NCBI RefSeq assembly: GCF_030758935.1
Contig: NZ_CP132333.1
Coordinates: 868,992 to 932,991 of the forward strand
Source: Geothrix sp. PMB-07
GTDB lineage: Bacteria; Acidobacteriota; Holophagae; Holophagales; Holophagaceae
Direction of reading: 5' to 3'
Length of the DNA: 64,000 nucleotides
The position numbers and the translations under genes were made by a program. Position 1 is the first letter of the stretch, and the number at the start of each line of letters is the position of its first letter. Below, piece after piece: positions 26,405 through 34,906 of the stretch. The notes beneath the pieces were generated by a model. The model was not told the DNA's origin. It was given only the letters and a program-made list of their open reading frames with translations, and made no database searches.

Positions 26405-28504
26405 TCACGACACAGTCCCCAGGTTCACGACGCGGACATCCATGGGCACCTCGCTGTGGCTCAGCACCACCAGGTGGGGCAGGGCCCGTTCCAGCAGGCG
26501 GCGCAGGTGGGGGCGCACCACCGGGTTGGTGAGCAGCACCGGCTGGGCGCCGGGCAGCAGGGCCGTGATGCCGTTGGCGATGCGGGAGAGCACTTCCTGG
26601 GTGCGGCCCGGCTCCAGGGCCAGGAAGCTGCCCCGGTCGGTCTGTTCGATGCCTCCCTGGAGGGTCTGCTCCAGAGACGGATCAAGCACCAGCACGCCCA
26701 GTTCGCCCGAGTCGGACAGGTGCGGACTGGTGAGCACCCGGCCCAGGGCCTGGCGCACGTACTCGGTGATGAAACCGATGTCCTTGGTCATGCCCGCGGC
26801 ATCGGCGGTGGCTTCGAGAATGCGGCCCAGGTCGCGCACGGGCACCCGCTCCCGCAGCAGGTTGTGCAGCACTTTCTGGAGGGTGGTCACGCTGATGACG
26901 TTGGGGATGAGGTCGTCCACCAGCTTTGGCGAAGTTTCCTTCAGGGTGTCCAGCAGGTGCTGCACCTCAGGTCGGCCCAGCAGCTCGGTGGCGTGCTGCT
27001 TGATGAGTTCCGCCAGGTGAGTGGTGAGCACGGTGGCTGGCTCCACCACGGTGTAGCCCAGCATCTGGGCCCGGTCTCGCTGCGAATCGGGAATCCAGTA
27101 GGCGGGTAGGCCGAAGGCCGGTTCGGAGGTGGGGACGCCCGCCAGATCTTCCGTGGCGGTGCCCGGATTCATGGCCATGAACTGGTTGGGTTGCAGCTCC
27201 GCCCGGGCGATCTCCTCGCCGCGGAGCAGAAGGCGGTAGACATGGGGCGCCAGTTGCAGGTTGTCGCGGATGCGCACTGGGGGCACCACGATGCCCAGGT
27301 CCGAGGCCATCTGCCGCCGGACACCCTTGATGCGCTCGAGTACCGTGCCGCCCTGATTCACGTCCAGCAGCGGAATGAGGCTGTAGCCCACCTCGAGGCC
27401 CAGGGGATCGATCTTGAGCAAGCCTTCCACCCGGTCGGCGTTTTCCACGGCGGCAGTCCGGGCCTTTTCGGCGGCGGCCAGATCCTCAGCGCCGGGGGCC
27501 TCGGTCTTGGGCAGTTTCCAAGCCGCATAGGCCATGACGCCGAAAATGGCGGCCATGACCCAGAAGGGGAACAGGGGCAGGCCCGGCACGGCGCCGAACA
27601 GGAAAAGGACGGCCGCCGCGATGGACAAGGGCCGGTGGTCGGCGCCCAGCTGGCCCATGACTTCGCTGCCCAGCCCCGTGGCATCGGAGCCGCTGCGGGT
27701 GGTGAGGATGGCGCCGCCCACACTGATGAGCAGGCTGGGGATGACCGTCACCAGGCCATCGCCCACGGTGAGCAGGGTGAAGACTTCCATCGCCTGGGTG
27801 ACCGGTAGGTTGTAGCGCACCACGCCCAGGATGATGCCCGCCACGATGTTGACGGCCAGGATGATGAGGGCGGCCACCGCATCGCGCTGGGTGAATTTCA
27901 CGGCGCCGTCCATGGCGCCATAGAAACCGGCTTCCTCTTGCAGATCCTTGCGGCGCCGCCGGGCTTCCTGCTCGTCGATGTAGCCCGCATTCAGATCGGC
28001 GTCGATGGCCATCTGCTTGCCGGGCAGGGCATCCAGGGTGAAGCGGGCGGTCACTTCGGCGATGCGGCCCGCACCGTGGTTGATGACCAGGAACTGGATG
28101 GCCAGCAGAATGAGGAAGACGACCAGGCCGATGACGTAGCTGCCGCCCACCACGAACTGGCCGAAGGCCTTCACCATGTGGCCCGCGGCATCGGCGCCCT
28201 GGTCGCCGGCGTAGAGCAGGATGCGGCGGGTGGTGGCCACGTTGATGGCCAGCCGGAACAGCGTCACCACCAGCAGCACCGAGGGATACGAGCTGAATTC
28301 CTTGGGGCGGCGCACATACATGCCCACCATCAGGATCACGAGACTCAGGGTGATGTTCAGGACGATGAGCAGGTCCACCGCGAAAGCGGGCATGGGCAGC
28401 ACCATGACCACCAGCACGATCATCACGAACACGGGCGCAGCGAGATCCGACCGCCTGGCCAGGCGGCCCATGAATGGAAGCAGACGGTCTAGAAAGGTCA
28501 ACAT
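26405..28504 (-). CDS. flhA: Flagellar biosynthesis protein FlhA
   Basis: 699-residue export-gate protein. The ATG at 28504 starts MLTFLDRLLPFMGRLARRSD, followed at once by the first of eight membrane helices (LAAPVFVMIVLVVMVLPMPA). The FHIPEP signature region is represented by RVLLLVVTLFRLAINVATTRRIL-type sequence near 70-95 and by the conserved cytoplasmic loop DALPGKQMAIDADLNAG. The soluble C-terminal half binds late chaperones. An upstream extension in frame to 28765 is rejected because it is non-hydrophobic and crosses the neighbouring gene. A sigma-54-type promoter lies just upstream, so flhA probably heads flagellar block B. Confidence 0.97.
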   Translation of the reverse strand: MLTFLDRLLPFMGRLARRSDLAAPVFVMIVLVVMVLPMPAFAVDLLIVLNITLSLVILMVGMYVRRPKEFSSYPSVLLVVTLFRLAINVATTRRILLYAGDQGADAAGHMVKAFGQFVVGGSYVIGLVVFLILLAIQFLVINHGAGRIAEVTARFTLDALPGKQMAIDADLNAGYIDEQEARRRRKDLQEEAGFYGAMDGAVKFTQRDAVAALIILAVNIVAGIILGVVRYNLPVTQAMEVFTLLTVGDGLVTVIPSLLISVGGAILTTRSGSDATGLGSEVMGQLGADHRPLSIAAAVLFLFGAVPGLPLFPFWVMAAIFGVMAYAAWKLPKTEAPGAEDLAAAEKARTAAVENADRVEGLLKIDPLGLEVGYSLIPLLDVNQGGTVLERIKGVRRQMASDLGIVVPPVRIRDNLQLAPHVYRLLLRGEEIARAELQPNQFMAMNPGTATEDLAGVPTSEPAFGLPAYWIPDSQRDRAQMLGYTVVEPATVLTTHLAELIKQHATELLGRPEVQHLLDTLKETSPKLVDDLIPNVISVTTLQKVLHNLLRERVPVRDLGRILEATADAAGMTKDIGFITEYVRQALGRVLTSPHLSDSGELGVLVLDPSLEQTLQGGIEQTDRGSFLALEPGRTQEVLSRIANGITALLPGAQPVLLTNPVVRPHLRRLLERALPHLVVLSHSEVPMDVRVVNLGTVS

Positions 28505-28525
28505 ACCGACACCCGCAGGGTGCGG

Positions 28526-28541
28526 GGCGAGGGCCGTGCCA
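28526..28541 (-). promoter_or_regulatory. Sigma-54 promoter of flagellar block B
   Basis: The minus strand reads TGGCACG-GCCC-TCGC, a perfect 7-base -24 element and one mismatch in the -12 element, with GG and GC 10 bases apart. The predicted start is only about 10 bases before the flhA ATG. It parallels the site before flgB. Confidence 0.65.
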
Positions 28542-28598
28542 GGCCCGTGGAAGGTTGCCAGCGCGAGGCCTGGGCTCAGGTTTGATCCCCCGGAGAAC

Positions 28599-28811
28599 CT
28601 AAGGCTGTACTTCCAGGATGAGAATCCGCTCCCCGGGCCCGAACATGGCGCAAAGACGATCCAGCCCCTCAGTCGAATCCAGGGCCAGCCGATGCACCCG
28701 GCCACGGGGCAGGGTCTGGTAGAAACCCAGCCCTGCGGCGCCTTCCCGAAGCAGCAGGGCCACATGATGATGGCGCAGCCGGAGGCCCGAGCCCCGCATC
28801 AGCGTGGCCAA
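28599..28811 (-). pseudogene. C-terminal remainder of the NlpC/P60-like gene beyond an in-frame TAA
   Basis: Seventy sense codons follow directly, and in the same frame, after the TAA (28812-28814) of the upstream gene. The conceptual product continues as a folded-looking domain with RHHHVALLLREGAAGLGFYQ and ends GERILILEVQP. NlpC/P60 hydrolases need a His about this far from the catalytic Cys, so the two parts plausibly form one enzyme interrupted by a single nonsense codon (TAC/TAT to TAA). An internal ATG at 28799 has no ribosome-binding site, so separate expression is unlikely. Confidence 0.5.
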
Positions 28812-29321
28812 TTACACCCGGTCCGACCGCCAGCGGGATGACAGCCTGGCCCAGGCGTCCCGGTCCTGCACGCGGAAGCCCGCCAGGGATCGGGCGGACT
28901 GACTGGCCAGCCCCGGCAGGGGCGCATCGCCTGCGGGCAGCACCCAGCGGCGGGCGTGGCCCTCGCTGAGGTTCAGCACCAGGTCCCAGCCGAAATCCCA
29001 GTCCGGGCCCTCCTTGGCCGTGGGGCCGCTGTCGCCCAACCGATCCCGGCCCGCGTCGACCAAGGTGCCGCCGTAGCCCAGCAGTCGACGGGCCGCCGCC
29101 ACCAGGAAGCCGGAACAGTTCAGGCCAGGCTGGTCCAGGGTTTGGTCCGGGCGGGAGAAATGGGCCCAGCGGCCCCGTTCGTCCAGGCCGACATCCTCGG
29201 CGTAGGGAATGCCCAGGAGGGGGCGGAGCTTCAAGGACAGGTCCTGCCCGCCAGCCTTCTGGCCATAGAGCGGCGCAAAGCCCATCAGCAGGGCGCAGAG
29301 GCAACTGCTGATCCGGGTCAT
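28812..29321 (-). CDS. Secreted NlpC/P60-like protein, apparently truncated
   Basis: 169-residue product with an N-terminal signal peptide (CLCALLMGFAPLYG). The LRPLLGIPYAED segment and GLNCSGFLVAAARRLLG (Cys69) match the start of NlpC/P60 cysteine peptidases (GxPY...DCSGxV), enzymes that cut peptidoglycan peptides. The catalytic His would normally come later; here the frame stops at TAA 28812-28814, and a matching continuation with HHHVALLL follows in the same frame. As translated it probably lacks the active site. It overlaps yraN by 4 bases. The family assignment is by motif only and could be wrong. Confidence 0.55.
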   Translation of the reverse strand: MTRISSCLCALLMGFAPLYGQKAGGQDLSLKLRPLLGIPYAEDVGLDERGRWAHFSRPDQTLDQPGLNCSGFLVAAARRLLGYGGTLVDAGRDRLGDSGPTAKEGPDWDFGWDLVLNLSEGHARRWVLPAGDAPLPGLASQSARSLAGFRVQDRDAWARLSSRWRSDRV

Positions 29322-29692
29322 CGGGGAACTTTCAGGGCATCCCAGCGCTCCGGCGGATGGAACCGACAGCGCCAGCCCGCCCAGCTCACCCGCTGGAAGG
29401 AAACCTCGCCCGGCCAGGGCACCCGGTCCAGCCAGGTGCGCAGGGCCTTCTGGAGGCGCAACCGCTGCTCGGGCCCCAGGGCCGTGTCGGCACCCACCCA
29501 AGCGCCTGGGCGCCGGGCTTTCACTTCCAACAACCGCAGTTCCGAGCCCCGGCTCAGCAGGAGGTCCAGTTCCCAGCGGCCCAGTTTTTGACGCCAGGCC
29601 ACCAGGTCCCAGCCCTGGGCCCAAAGCAGCCAAAGGGTGAGCCGCTCGGCCCGCAGGCCCAGGCGGCGGGCCGCCTCACCGCGCCGGGACAT
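29318..29692 (-). CDS. yraN: YraN family (UPF0102) endonuclease-like protein
   Basis: 124-residue protein of the UPF0102 family, a restriction-endonuclease-like fold of unsettled role in DNA repair or envelope stability. Key pattern: GEAARRLGLRAERLTLWLLWAQGWDLVAWRQKLGRWELDLLLSRGSELRLLEVKAR; the ELDLL and LEVKAR parts correspond to the family E-x-D-L-(8-10)-F-V-E-V-K active site. It overlaps the GNAT gene upstream by 17 bases and the NlpC-like gene downstream by 4, so these form a compact operon. Confidence 0.88.
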   Translation of the reverse strand: MSRRGEAARRLGLRAERLTLWLLWAQGWDLVAWRQKLGRWELDLLLSRGSELRLLEVKARRPGAWVGADTALGPEQRLRLQKALRTWLDRVPWPGEVSFQRVSWAGWRCRFHPPERWDALKVPR

Positions 29693-30182
29693 GGGTCAGT
29701 TCCAAGGCGTAGAAAACTGTGTCCACGGGCATGCGGGGGAAATCGGGCGGCAGATCCCCGGGCTCCACCCGGCGGAAACCGTTGCGCTCGTAAAACCGAT
29801 GGGCCGCGCCCATATGGGGGAGAGTACCCAGCCAGATGCCTGGCAGCTGGCGGGCCTTGGCGTGAACCAGCAGCGCGTCCAGCAGGGCCTGGGCCAAGCC
29901 GCTGCCGCGCTGAGCCTTCTGCAGGAACATCTTACGGAGGGCGCCACCGCCCCCGGGGGCCTGCCCGAAGTCGATGAGTCCGATGGTTCCGACCACCTGG
30001 CCGAGCTCCACGCCCACCCAGAATCCACCCCGGCCCGTCTGGTAGATCTCCGGAATGCGGGCCAGGTCCGGTTGATCGGCGGCGGTGATGGGAACGCCGA
30101 ACTCCAGCCGCTGGATGGGCAGGATCAGGTCGAGCACCTGCGCTTCCTGGCCTGGCTGGAAGGGTTGGACCACTGCAGCCAC
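29676..30182 (-). CDS. GNAT family N-acetyltransferase
   Basis: 168-residue GNAT-fold acetyltransferase. The acetyl-CoA-binding motif A is in ALRKMFLQKAQRGSGLAQAL (Q/RxxGxG/A form, QRGSGLA), preceded by the strand VVGTIGLIDF and followed by GAAHRFYERNGFRRVEPGDL, the typical motif B. The substrate cannot be told. It starts 3 bases after the upstream membrane-protein gene and overlaps yraN by 17 bases. Confidence 0.88.
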   Translation of the reverse strand: MAAVVQPFQPGQEAQVLDLILPIQRLEFGVPITAADQPDLARIPEIYQTGRGGFWVGVELGQVVGTIGLIDFGQAPGGGGALRKMFLQKAQRGSGLAQALLDALLVHAKARQLPGIWLGTLPHMGAAHRFYERNGFRRVEPGDLPPDFPRMPVDTVFYALELTHVPAR

Positions 30183-30185
30183 GGG

Positions 30186-30755
30186 CTATTCATCCCGCCG
30201 GGGCAGCAGCAGGCTGCGCTGTACGCGCTCGAGGTTGCCGTGGATGCGCACGATCTTCCAGGCCAGCACCATCGCGTAGCCCAGCCAGACCCACAGCAGG
30301 CGTGGATCCACGGGGGTGCGCTTGAGGGCTTCCGTGCCGATATCTAGACGCAAACCCTGGAGGTACCAGACCACGGCCCCGAAGGCGATGATGAGGTAGC
30401 CCCAGCGGATCCAGTAGGGGCGCAGGCCCTCCTTCACCTTCCAGCGCAGCAGCAGCCAGCGGTCGAAGCGGTCGGCCTTCTCCTCCACGAAATGCAGGGC
30501 CAGCAGCTGATCCACCAGGGGCGCGTAACGGTGCACCTTCAGTTCCTGGATCTCCTCCTCGCCATTGACCTTGCGGAGGAAGGCCGAGCGGATCTTCCCG
30601 ATGCATTCCTCCCAGGGCGCCTCTTCCCGCTGGAGCGACAGGTGCAACCGCACCAGGCCCACCCAGAGCAGGGCCTGGGCCAGCAGTACGGCCCAGAGGG
30701 ACCAGCCCTGCCAGCCCTGGGTGCGGACGAGTTCGAGAAAGCGGACGAGATCCAT
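30186..30755 (-). CDS. Hypothetical membrane protein, three predicted helices
   Basis: 189-residue protein with hydrophobic segments near residues 16-38 (WSLWAVLLAQALLWVGLVRL), 125-142 (GYLIIAFGAVVWYLQGL) and 160-180 (LLWVWLGYAMVLAWKIVRI). Between the first two lies a charged helical region of about 85 residues (EEECIGKIRS... KADRFDRWLLLRWKVKEG). I recognise no family. The ATG at 30755 is preferred to the longer frame from 30785. It heads the GNAT-yraN-NlpC-like run. Confidence 0.7.
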   Translation of the reverse strand: MDLVRFLELVRTQGWQGWSLWAVLLAQALLWVGLVRLHLSLQREEAPWEECIGKIRSAFLRKVNGEEEIQELKVHRYAPLVDQLLALHFVEEKADRFDRWLLLRWKVKEGLRPYWIRWGYLIIAFGAVVWYLQGLRLDIGTEALKRTPVDPRLLWVWLGYAMVLAWKIVRIHGNLERVQRSLLLPRRDE

Positions 30756-30800
30756 GGGCACCAGCTTAGCCGGGGCCGCGGGCAATCCTAGGGCGAGTGG

Positions 30801-33800
30801 TCAGGGAACGTAGCGCTCCTGAGCCACGTTTCCCTGGGTGCCAAAGGCCAGCAGCACGCTCCCATCCGGTTGCAGGGTGGCGGTATGGCCTGTGCGGGCA
30901 GCCTTCAGGCGGTTCCCGAGGGTCCAGGTGCCACCGATCGGATCGTAGGCCTCCACAGTCAATAGGGCTGTGGTGCCATCGCTCCCGCCGGAGACCAGCA
31001 CCATCCCGCTGGGCAGCAGGGTGGCCCGGTGGCCGGTGCGGGGGGCATCCAGGGCACCGGTGAGGGCCCAGGTCCCCGCGCCGGGGTCGAAACGCTCGGC
31101 GCTGGATAGGGCACCCGCATTCCCGGTGCCTCCGGCCACCAGCACGGTGCCATCGGCGAGCAGGGTGGCCGAGTGGCTGGCGCGGGCCTCGGCGAGGGCA
31201 CCCGCGGTGAGGCTCCAGACGCCTGTCTGGGGATCGAAGCGTTCCGAATGAAGGATGGCCCCCGTGACACCCAGGCCTCCGGCCACCAGCACGGTGCCAT
31301 CCGCCAGGAGGGTGGCTGAGTGGTTGGAACGGGCCGTGGCCAGGCTGCTCACGGGGCTCCACAGCCGGGTGGTCGGGTCATAGAGTTCGGTCGTGGGGAG
31401 AGGCCCCGTCGCATCGTGGCCGCCGACCACCAGCACCCGTCCATCCGCAAGCAGGGTGGCGCTGTGGCCCGAGCGGGCCAGGCTCAGGCTGCCCGTGGGC
31501 GACCAGGAACCGGAGGTTGGATTGAAGATCTCCGCGCTGGTCAGGTAGGTGGAACCCTGGACTCCGCCTGCCACCAGCACCGTTCCATCCTGCAACCGTG
31601 TGGCGGTATGGTCGGTCCGGCCCGCGCTCAGGCTGCCGCTGGGACTCCAGGTCTGGGTCGCCGCATCGTAGAGCAGGCTGCTGGTCAGGTCGCTAGATGC
31701 AGACGGCGCTGCGCTGGAACCGCCTGCCACCAGGGTTTTTCCGCTGGCGAGCAAAGTGGCGGAGTGGCCCACGCGCCCGGCGATGATGGGGCCCACGAAA
31801 GTGAAGGTGGCGGAGATGGTGTGAGTCTCGGCCACGGCCAGGATTGTGTAGGTGGTGATGGCCCCCAGGTTGGCGCCATCCACGTTGACGTTGGCCACGT
31901 CGTAGCCGGGATCTGGCGTGATGGTGTAGGTCGGGCTGGTGTTGTAGTTCACGAAGCCCGTCCCCGGACTGATGCTGCCATTGGGGCCGGGGCTGACCGT
32001 AATGAGGTAGGTGGTGATCTGAGCGCTGACATCCAGCGTGTGGGGACCATCCATGGTTACGTCCCCGGTGGAGCCCACCAGCACCCCATCGAGCTTCACC
32101 TGCAGATTCTGGTAGCCGGGTTGCAGGCTGTAGGCGTAATGCACCGCGGTTCCAGGCGTGTAGCCCAGGGTGGAAAGGGGGACGCCCGAGATGCCGCTGG
32201 TCTTGATGACGGTCAGCACGAACTGGGGGAGGGCGCTGAAGCTGACGCTGATGGTGTGGTTCGCGGCCAGGCTCACGAAGCCGTACGAGGTGACGGCGCC
32301 GACGGAGATGCCGTCCACCAGGACATCGGCCACCTGGTACCCGGGGTCGGGCGTCATGGTGTAGGTCTGGCTGCCGCCATAGTTCAGGGTGGTGGATCCG
32401 GTGGGGCTGATGCTGCCGTTGGTGCCTGCGCTGGCGGTGATGGTGAAAGTCTGGATCAAGGCACTGGCAGCCAGGGTATGCGGGCCGTTCATGGTGAAGC
32501 TGCCGCTGACCGCCACCGGGTTGCCATCCAGCAGCACCGACAGGTTCTTGTAACCGGTGGCCAGGGCGTAGTTGTAGTTCACCGTGGAACCCAGCGCGGG
32601 AGCCGACGTGGCGCCAGGGGTGCCCGTCACACCGAGGCCAACGGTGACCGTCAGGATGGGCGAGAAGGTGGCGACGATGGTGTGATCGGCCACCACGTTG
32701 GTGAAGGTGTAGGAGACCGGGGTGCCCACGGAGGCGCCATCCACCAGGAGGCTGGTGAGTTGGTAGCCCGCATTGGGGGTGAGTGAAAAGGTGAGCGTGC
32801 TGCCCTGATTCACGACGACCGCGCCTGAAGGTCCGATGTTGCCGTGGGGGCTCGAGCTGGCCGTGATGGTGAAGGTGCGGACCTGGAAGGTGGCGCTGAT
32901 GGTGTGGTTCGCGGATAGGTTTGTGAAGGTGTACGAGGTCAGTGCCCCCACGGAGGCCCCATCCACCAGGACGTTGGCGACCTGGTAGCCGGGATCGGCG
33001 GTGACGGTGAAAACCTGGCTGCTGCCGTAATTCAAGGTGGTCGTTCCCGCGGGGCTGATGCTGCCGTTGGGACCCGCGCTGGCGGCGAGGGTGAAGGTCT
33101 GCACCTGGGACGTGGCGGTCAGGGTGTGGGGGCCGTTCATGGTGACGGTGCCCGAGGCTGGCGCGGGGCTTCCATCCAGGGTTACCGCCAGGTTGTTGAA
33201 ACCTGGCAGCAGAGCGTAGCTGTAGGGCACCGAGGCGCCTGGGGTTTGGACCGCGGTGGCGGTGGGCGTTCCCGTCACGCCTGCATCAAGGGAGACGGTC
33301 AGCACCGGGGCGAAGGTGGCGGAAATGCTGTGATCGGCGCTCACATTCGCGAAGGTGTAGGTCGGTTGCACCGCGACGGGCGTGCCGTCCACCATCAGGC
33401 TGGCCACCTGGTAGCCCGCGTTGGGTGTGATGGCGTAGGTCTGACTGCTGCCCTGGGTCACGGTGGTGGTGCCGCTGGGTGTGATCGAACCGTTGGCCCC
33501 GGCGTTGGCGGTGATGGTGTAGGTGCGCAGCGCCGTGACCGCCAGGGTATGGGGCCCGTTCATGGTCACGGAGCCGGAGTTGCCCGCGAGCACGCCATCC
33601 ACTCTGACCTGCAGGTTCTGGTAACCCGGCAGCAGGGCATAGCTGTAGGCCACGGCGGTGCCCTGGGTGTAGGACGCGGAGGCCGCAGGCGCGCCCATGA
33701 CACCGCTGCCGAGATTGACGGTCAGGGCATAGGTGGGAAGCGCCTGCACGCTGACCTGGGTGGTGGCGGTGGCGGGGCCCGCCGAATTGGAGGCGGTGAG

Positions 33801-34640
33801 CGTGTAGGTGATGATGCCGGTGCTGGTGGGGGTCACGGAGGTGCTGGATAGCCCCGTGACCGAGCCCACGTTCTGGTCGATGCTGAGGCTGGTGGCGCCC
33901 GTGACCACCCAGGTCAGGGTGGCGCTTTGGCCCAGAAGCAAGGTGGCAGGCGCGGCGGAAAAGGCCGTGATGGAAGGGATGCTGGTGGCAGGCTGAACGG
34001 ACAGGATGGCGCTGCGGGTATCGGTGGTGCCGGCGGCATTGCTGATGCGGCAGCGGAAGGTGGCGCCGTGATCGGCCAGGGTGGCGCCGTTTAAGGTGTA
34101 GTCGGGCCCTGTGGCGCCGGGAATGTCCGTCAGGTTCCGCTGCCACTGGTAGGTGGGTGTGGGCTTTCCATTCGCGATGACAGAGAAAGTCGCGGACTGT
34201 CCCCCCACCACGCTTTTATCGAGGGGCTGGCTGCTGATGGCCGGTGCCCACTGTACCCAAAGGGACGCGGAGCTGGAATCGGCGCTGCCCAGGCGATTGG
34301 TGATCCGCACCGAGAACTGGGCACCGTCATCGGCCATGCCTGTGGCGGGGGTGGTGTAGCTGGCGCCGGTGGCGGCGGGAATGGGGGTTCCATCCTTCAT
34401 CCATTGATAGGTGAAGGGGGCGAAGCCGGTGGCGGTGACGGAGAAGGTGGCCGTCTGGCCCAGGGTGACCGTTTGCGCGGCGGGTTGGTTCGCGAATCCT
34501 GGTGTGGCCGGGGCCAGCACCTCGCTGGGTTTGGCGCCGCCGCCACAGGCGAAGGCCAGCAGGAGGGCAAGGCCGAGCAGGCTGACCCGCCAGAACGGGT
34601 GTCCTTTCCTCGAATGGCTGTGGTCGATGGCTCTTCCCAT
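30801..34640 (-). CDS. Giant surface lipoprotein with Ig-like, bacterial-repeat and Kelch modules
   Basis: 1279-residue secreted protein. An N-terminal signal ends LLGLALLLAFAC, a lipobox-like Cys near residue 29. Two Ig-like units follow (QPAAQTVTLGQTATFSVTA, QPLDKSVVGGQSATFSVIA), then PKD-like sequence, then an alternating array of about five units with GANGSITPSGTTTVTQGSS...YQVASLMVDG (repeat class A) and about four units with YALLPGYQNLQVRVDG...VTMNGPHTL (class B). The last 350 residues contain seven Kelch motifs of the form GHSATLLADGTVLVAGG, enough for a beta-propeller. Likely cell-surface adhesion or substrate binding; not identified further. The start ATG 34640 was chosen because the signal peptide follows it closely. 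Confidence 0.85.
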   Translation of the reverse strand: MGRAIDHSHSRKGHPFWRVSLLGLALLLAFACGGGAKPSEVLAPATPGFANQPAAQTVTLGQTATFSVTATGFAPFTYQWMKDGTPIPAATGASYTTPATGMADDGAQFSVRITNRLGSADSSSASLWVQWAPAISSQPLDKSVVGGQSATFSVIANGKPTPTYQWQRNLTDIPGATGPDYTLNGATLADHGATFRCRISNAAGTTDTRSAILSVQPATSIPSITAFSAAPATLLLGQSATLTWVVTGATSLSIDQNVGSVTGLSSTSVTPTSTGIITYTLTASNSAGPATATTQVSVQALPTYALTVNLGSGVMGAPAASASYTQGTAVAYSYALLPGYQNLQVRVDGVLAGNSGSVTMNGPHTLAVTALRTYTITANAGANGSITPSGTTTVTQGSSQTYAITPNAGYQVASLMVDGTPVAVQPTYTFANVSADHSISATFAPVLTVSLDAGVTGTPTATAVQTPGASVPYSYALLPGFNNLAVTLDGSPAPASGTVTMNGPHTLTATSQVQTFTLAASAGPNGSISPAGTTTLNYGSSQVFTVTADPGYQVANVLVDGASVGALTSYTFTNLSANHTISATFQVRTFTITASSSPHGNIGPSGAVVVNQGSTLTFSLTPNAGYQLTSLLVDGASVGTPVSYTFTNVVADHTIVATFSPILTVTVGLGVTGTPGATSAPALGSTVNYNYALATGYKNLSVLLDGNPVAVSGSFTMNGPHTLAASALIQTFTITASAGTNGSISPTGSTTLNYGGSQTYTMTPDPGYQVADVLVDGISVGAVTSYGFVSLAANHTISVSFSALPQFVLTVIKTSGISGVPLSTLGYTPGTAVHYAYSLQPGYQNLQVKLDGVLVGSTGDVTMDGPHTLDVSAQITTYLITVSPGPNGSISPGTGFVNYNTSPTYTITPDPGYDVANVNVDGANLGAITTYTILAVAETHTISATFTFVGPIIAGRVGHSATLLASGKTLVAGGSSAAPSASSDLTSSLLYDAATQTWSPSGSLSAGRTDHTATRLQDGTVLVAGGVQGSTYLTSAEIFNPTSGSWSPTGSLSLARSGHSATLLADGRVLVVGGHDATGPLPTTELYDPTTRLWSPVSSLATARSNHSATLLADGTVLVAGGLGVTGAILHSERFDPQTGVWSLTAGALAEARASHSATLLADGTVLVAGGTGNAGALSSAERFDPGAGTWALTGALDAPRTGHRATLLPSGMVLVSGGSDGTTALLTVEAYDPIGGTWTLGNRLKAARTGHTATLQPDGSVLLAFGTQGNVAQERYVP

Positions 34641-34906
34641 GGGGCTTTCCAAAAGGGCACTTTCTAAAACGTCGGGCCCGTTCCTACGTGTCGGGCTCGG
34701 GAGAGGGCGGCCCAAATCCTGGCAGTCCGTGCCCAGTGGCGAGGGCGCGCAGGCCTTGGGTGGTCTCGACTTTCATTGCGAACCGTGTGGTATAGGTTGG
34801 ATCGCGAATTGCTTCATGCCAGATCCATGCCCGGTTTCCTCCACAGCTGGACGGCTACCGCCGGGTACCCTTTCCCTGAATCTTGTTGGCGCTTCGAGAG
34901 GATCCA

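Noticed and set aside
28505-28765. An N-terminal extension of FlhA
   Set aside because: The extra residues are not hydrophobic, cross the remnant of the NlpC-like gene and the sigma-54 site, and FlhA begins normally at 28504.
30801-34640. A CRISPR-like array in the repeat region
   Set aside because: The repeats are about 200 bases, in frame, diverged and encode protein domains.
32000-34715. Long plus-strand frames opposite the giant lipoprotein
   Set aside because: They are Gly-rich shadows of the repeats with no start signals.
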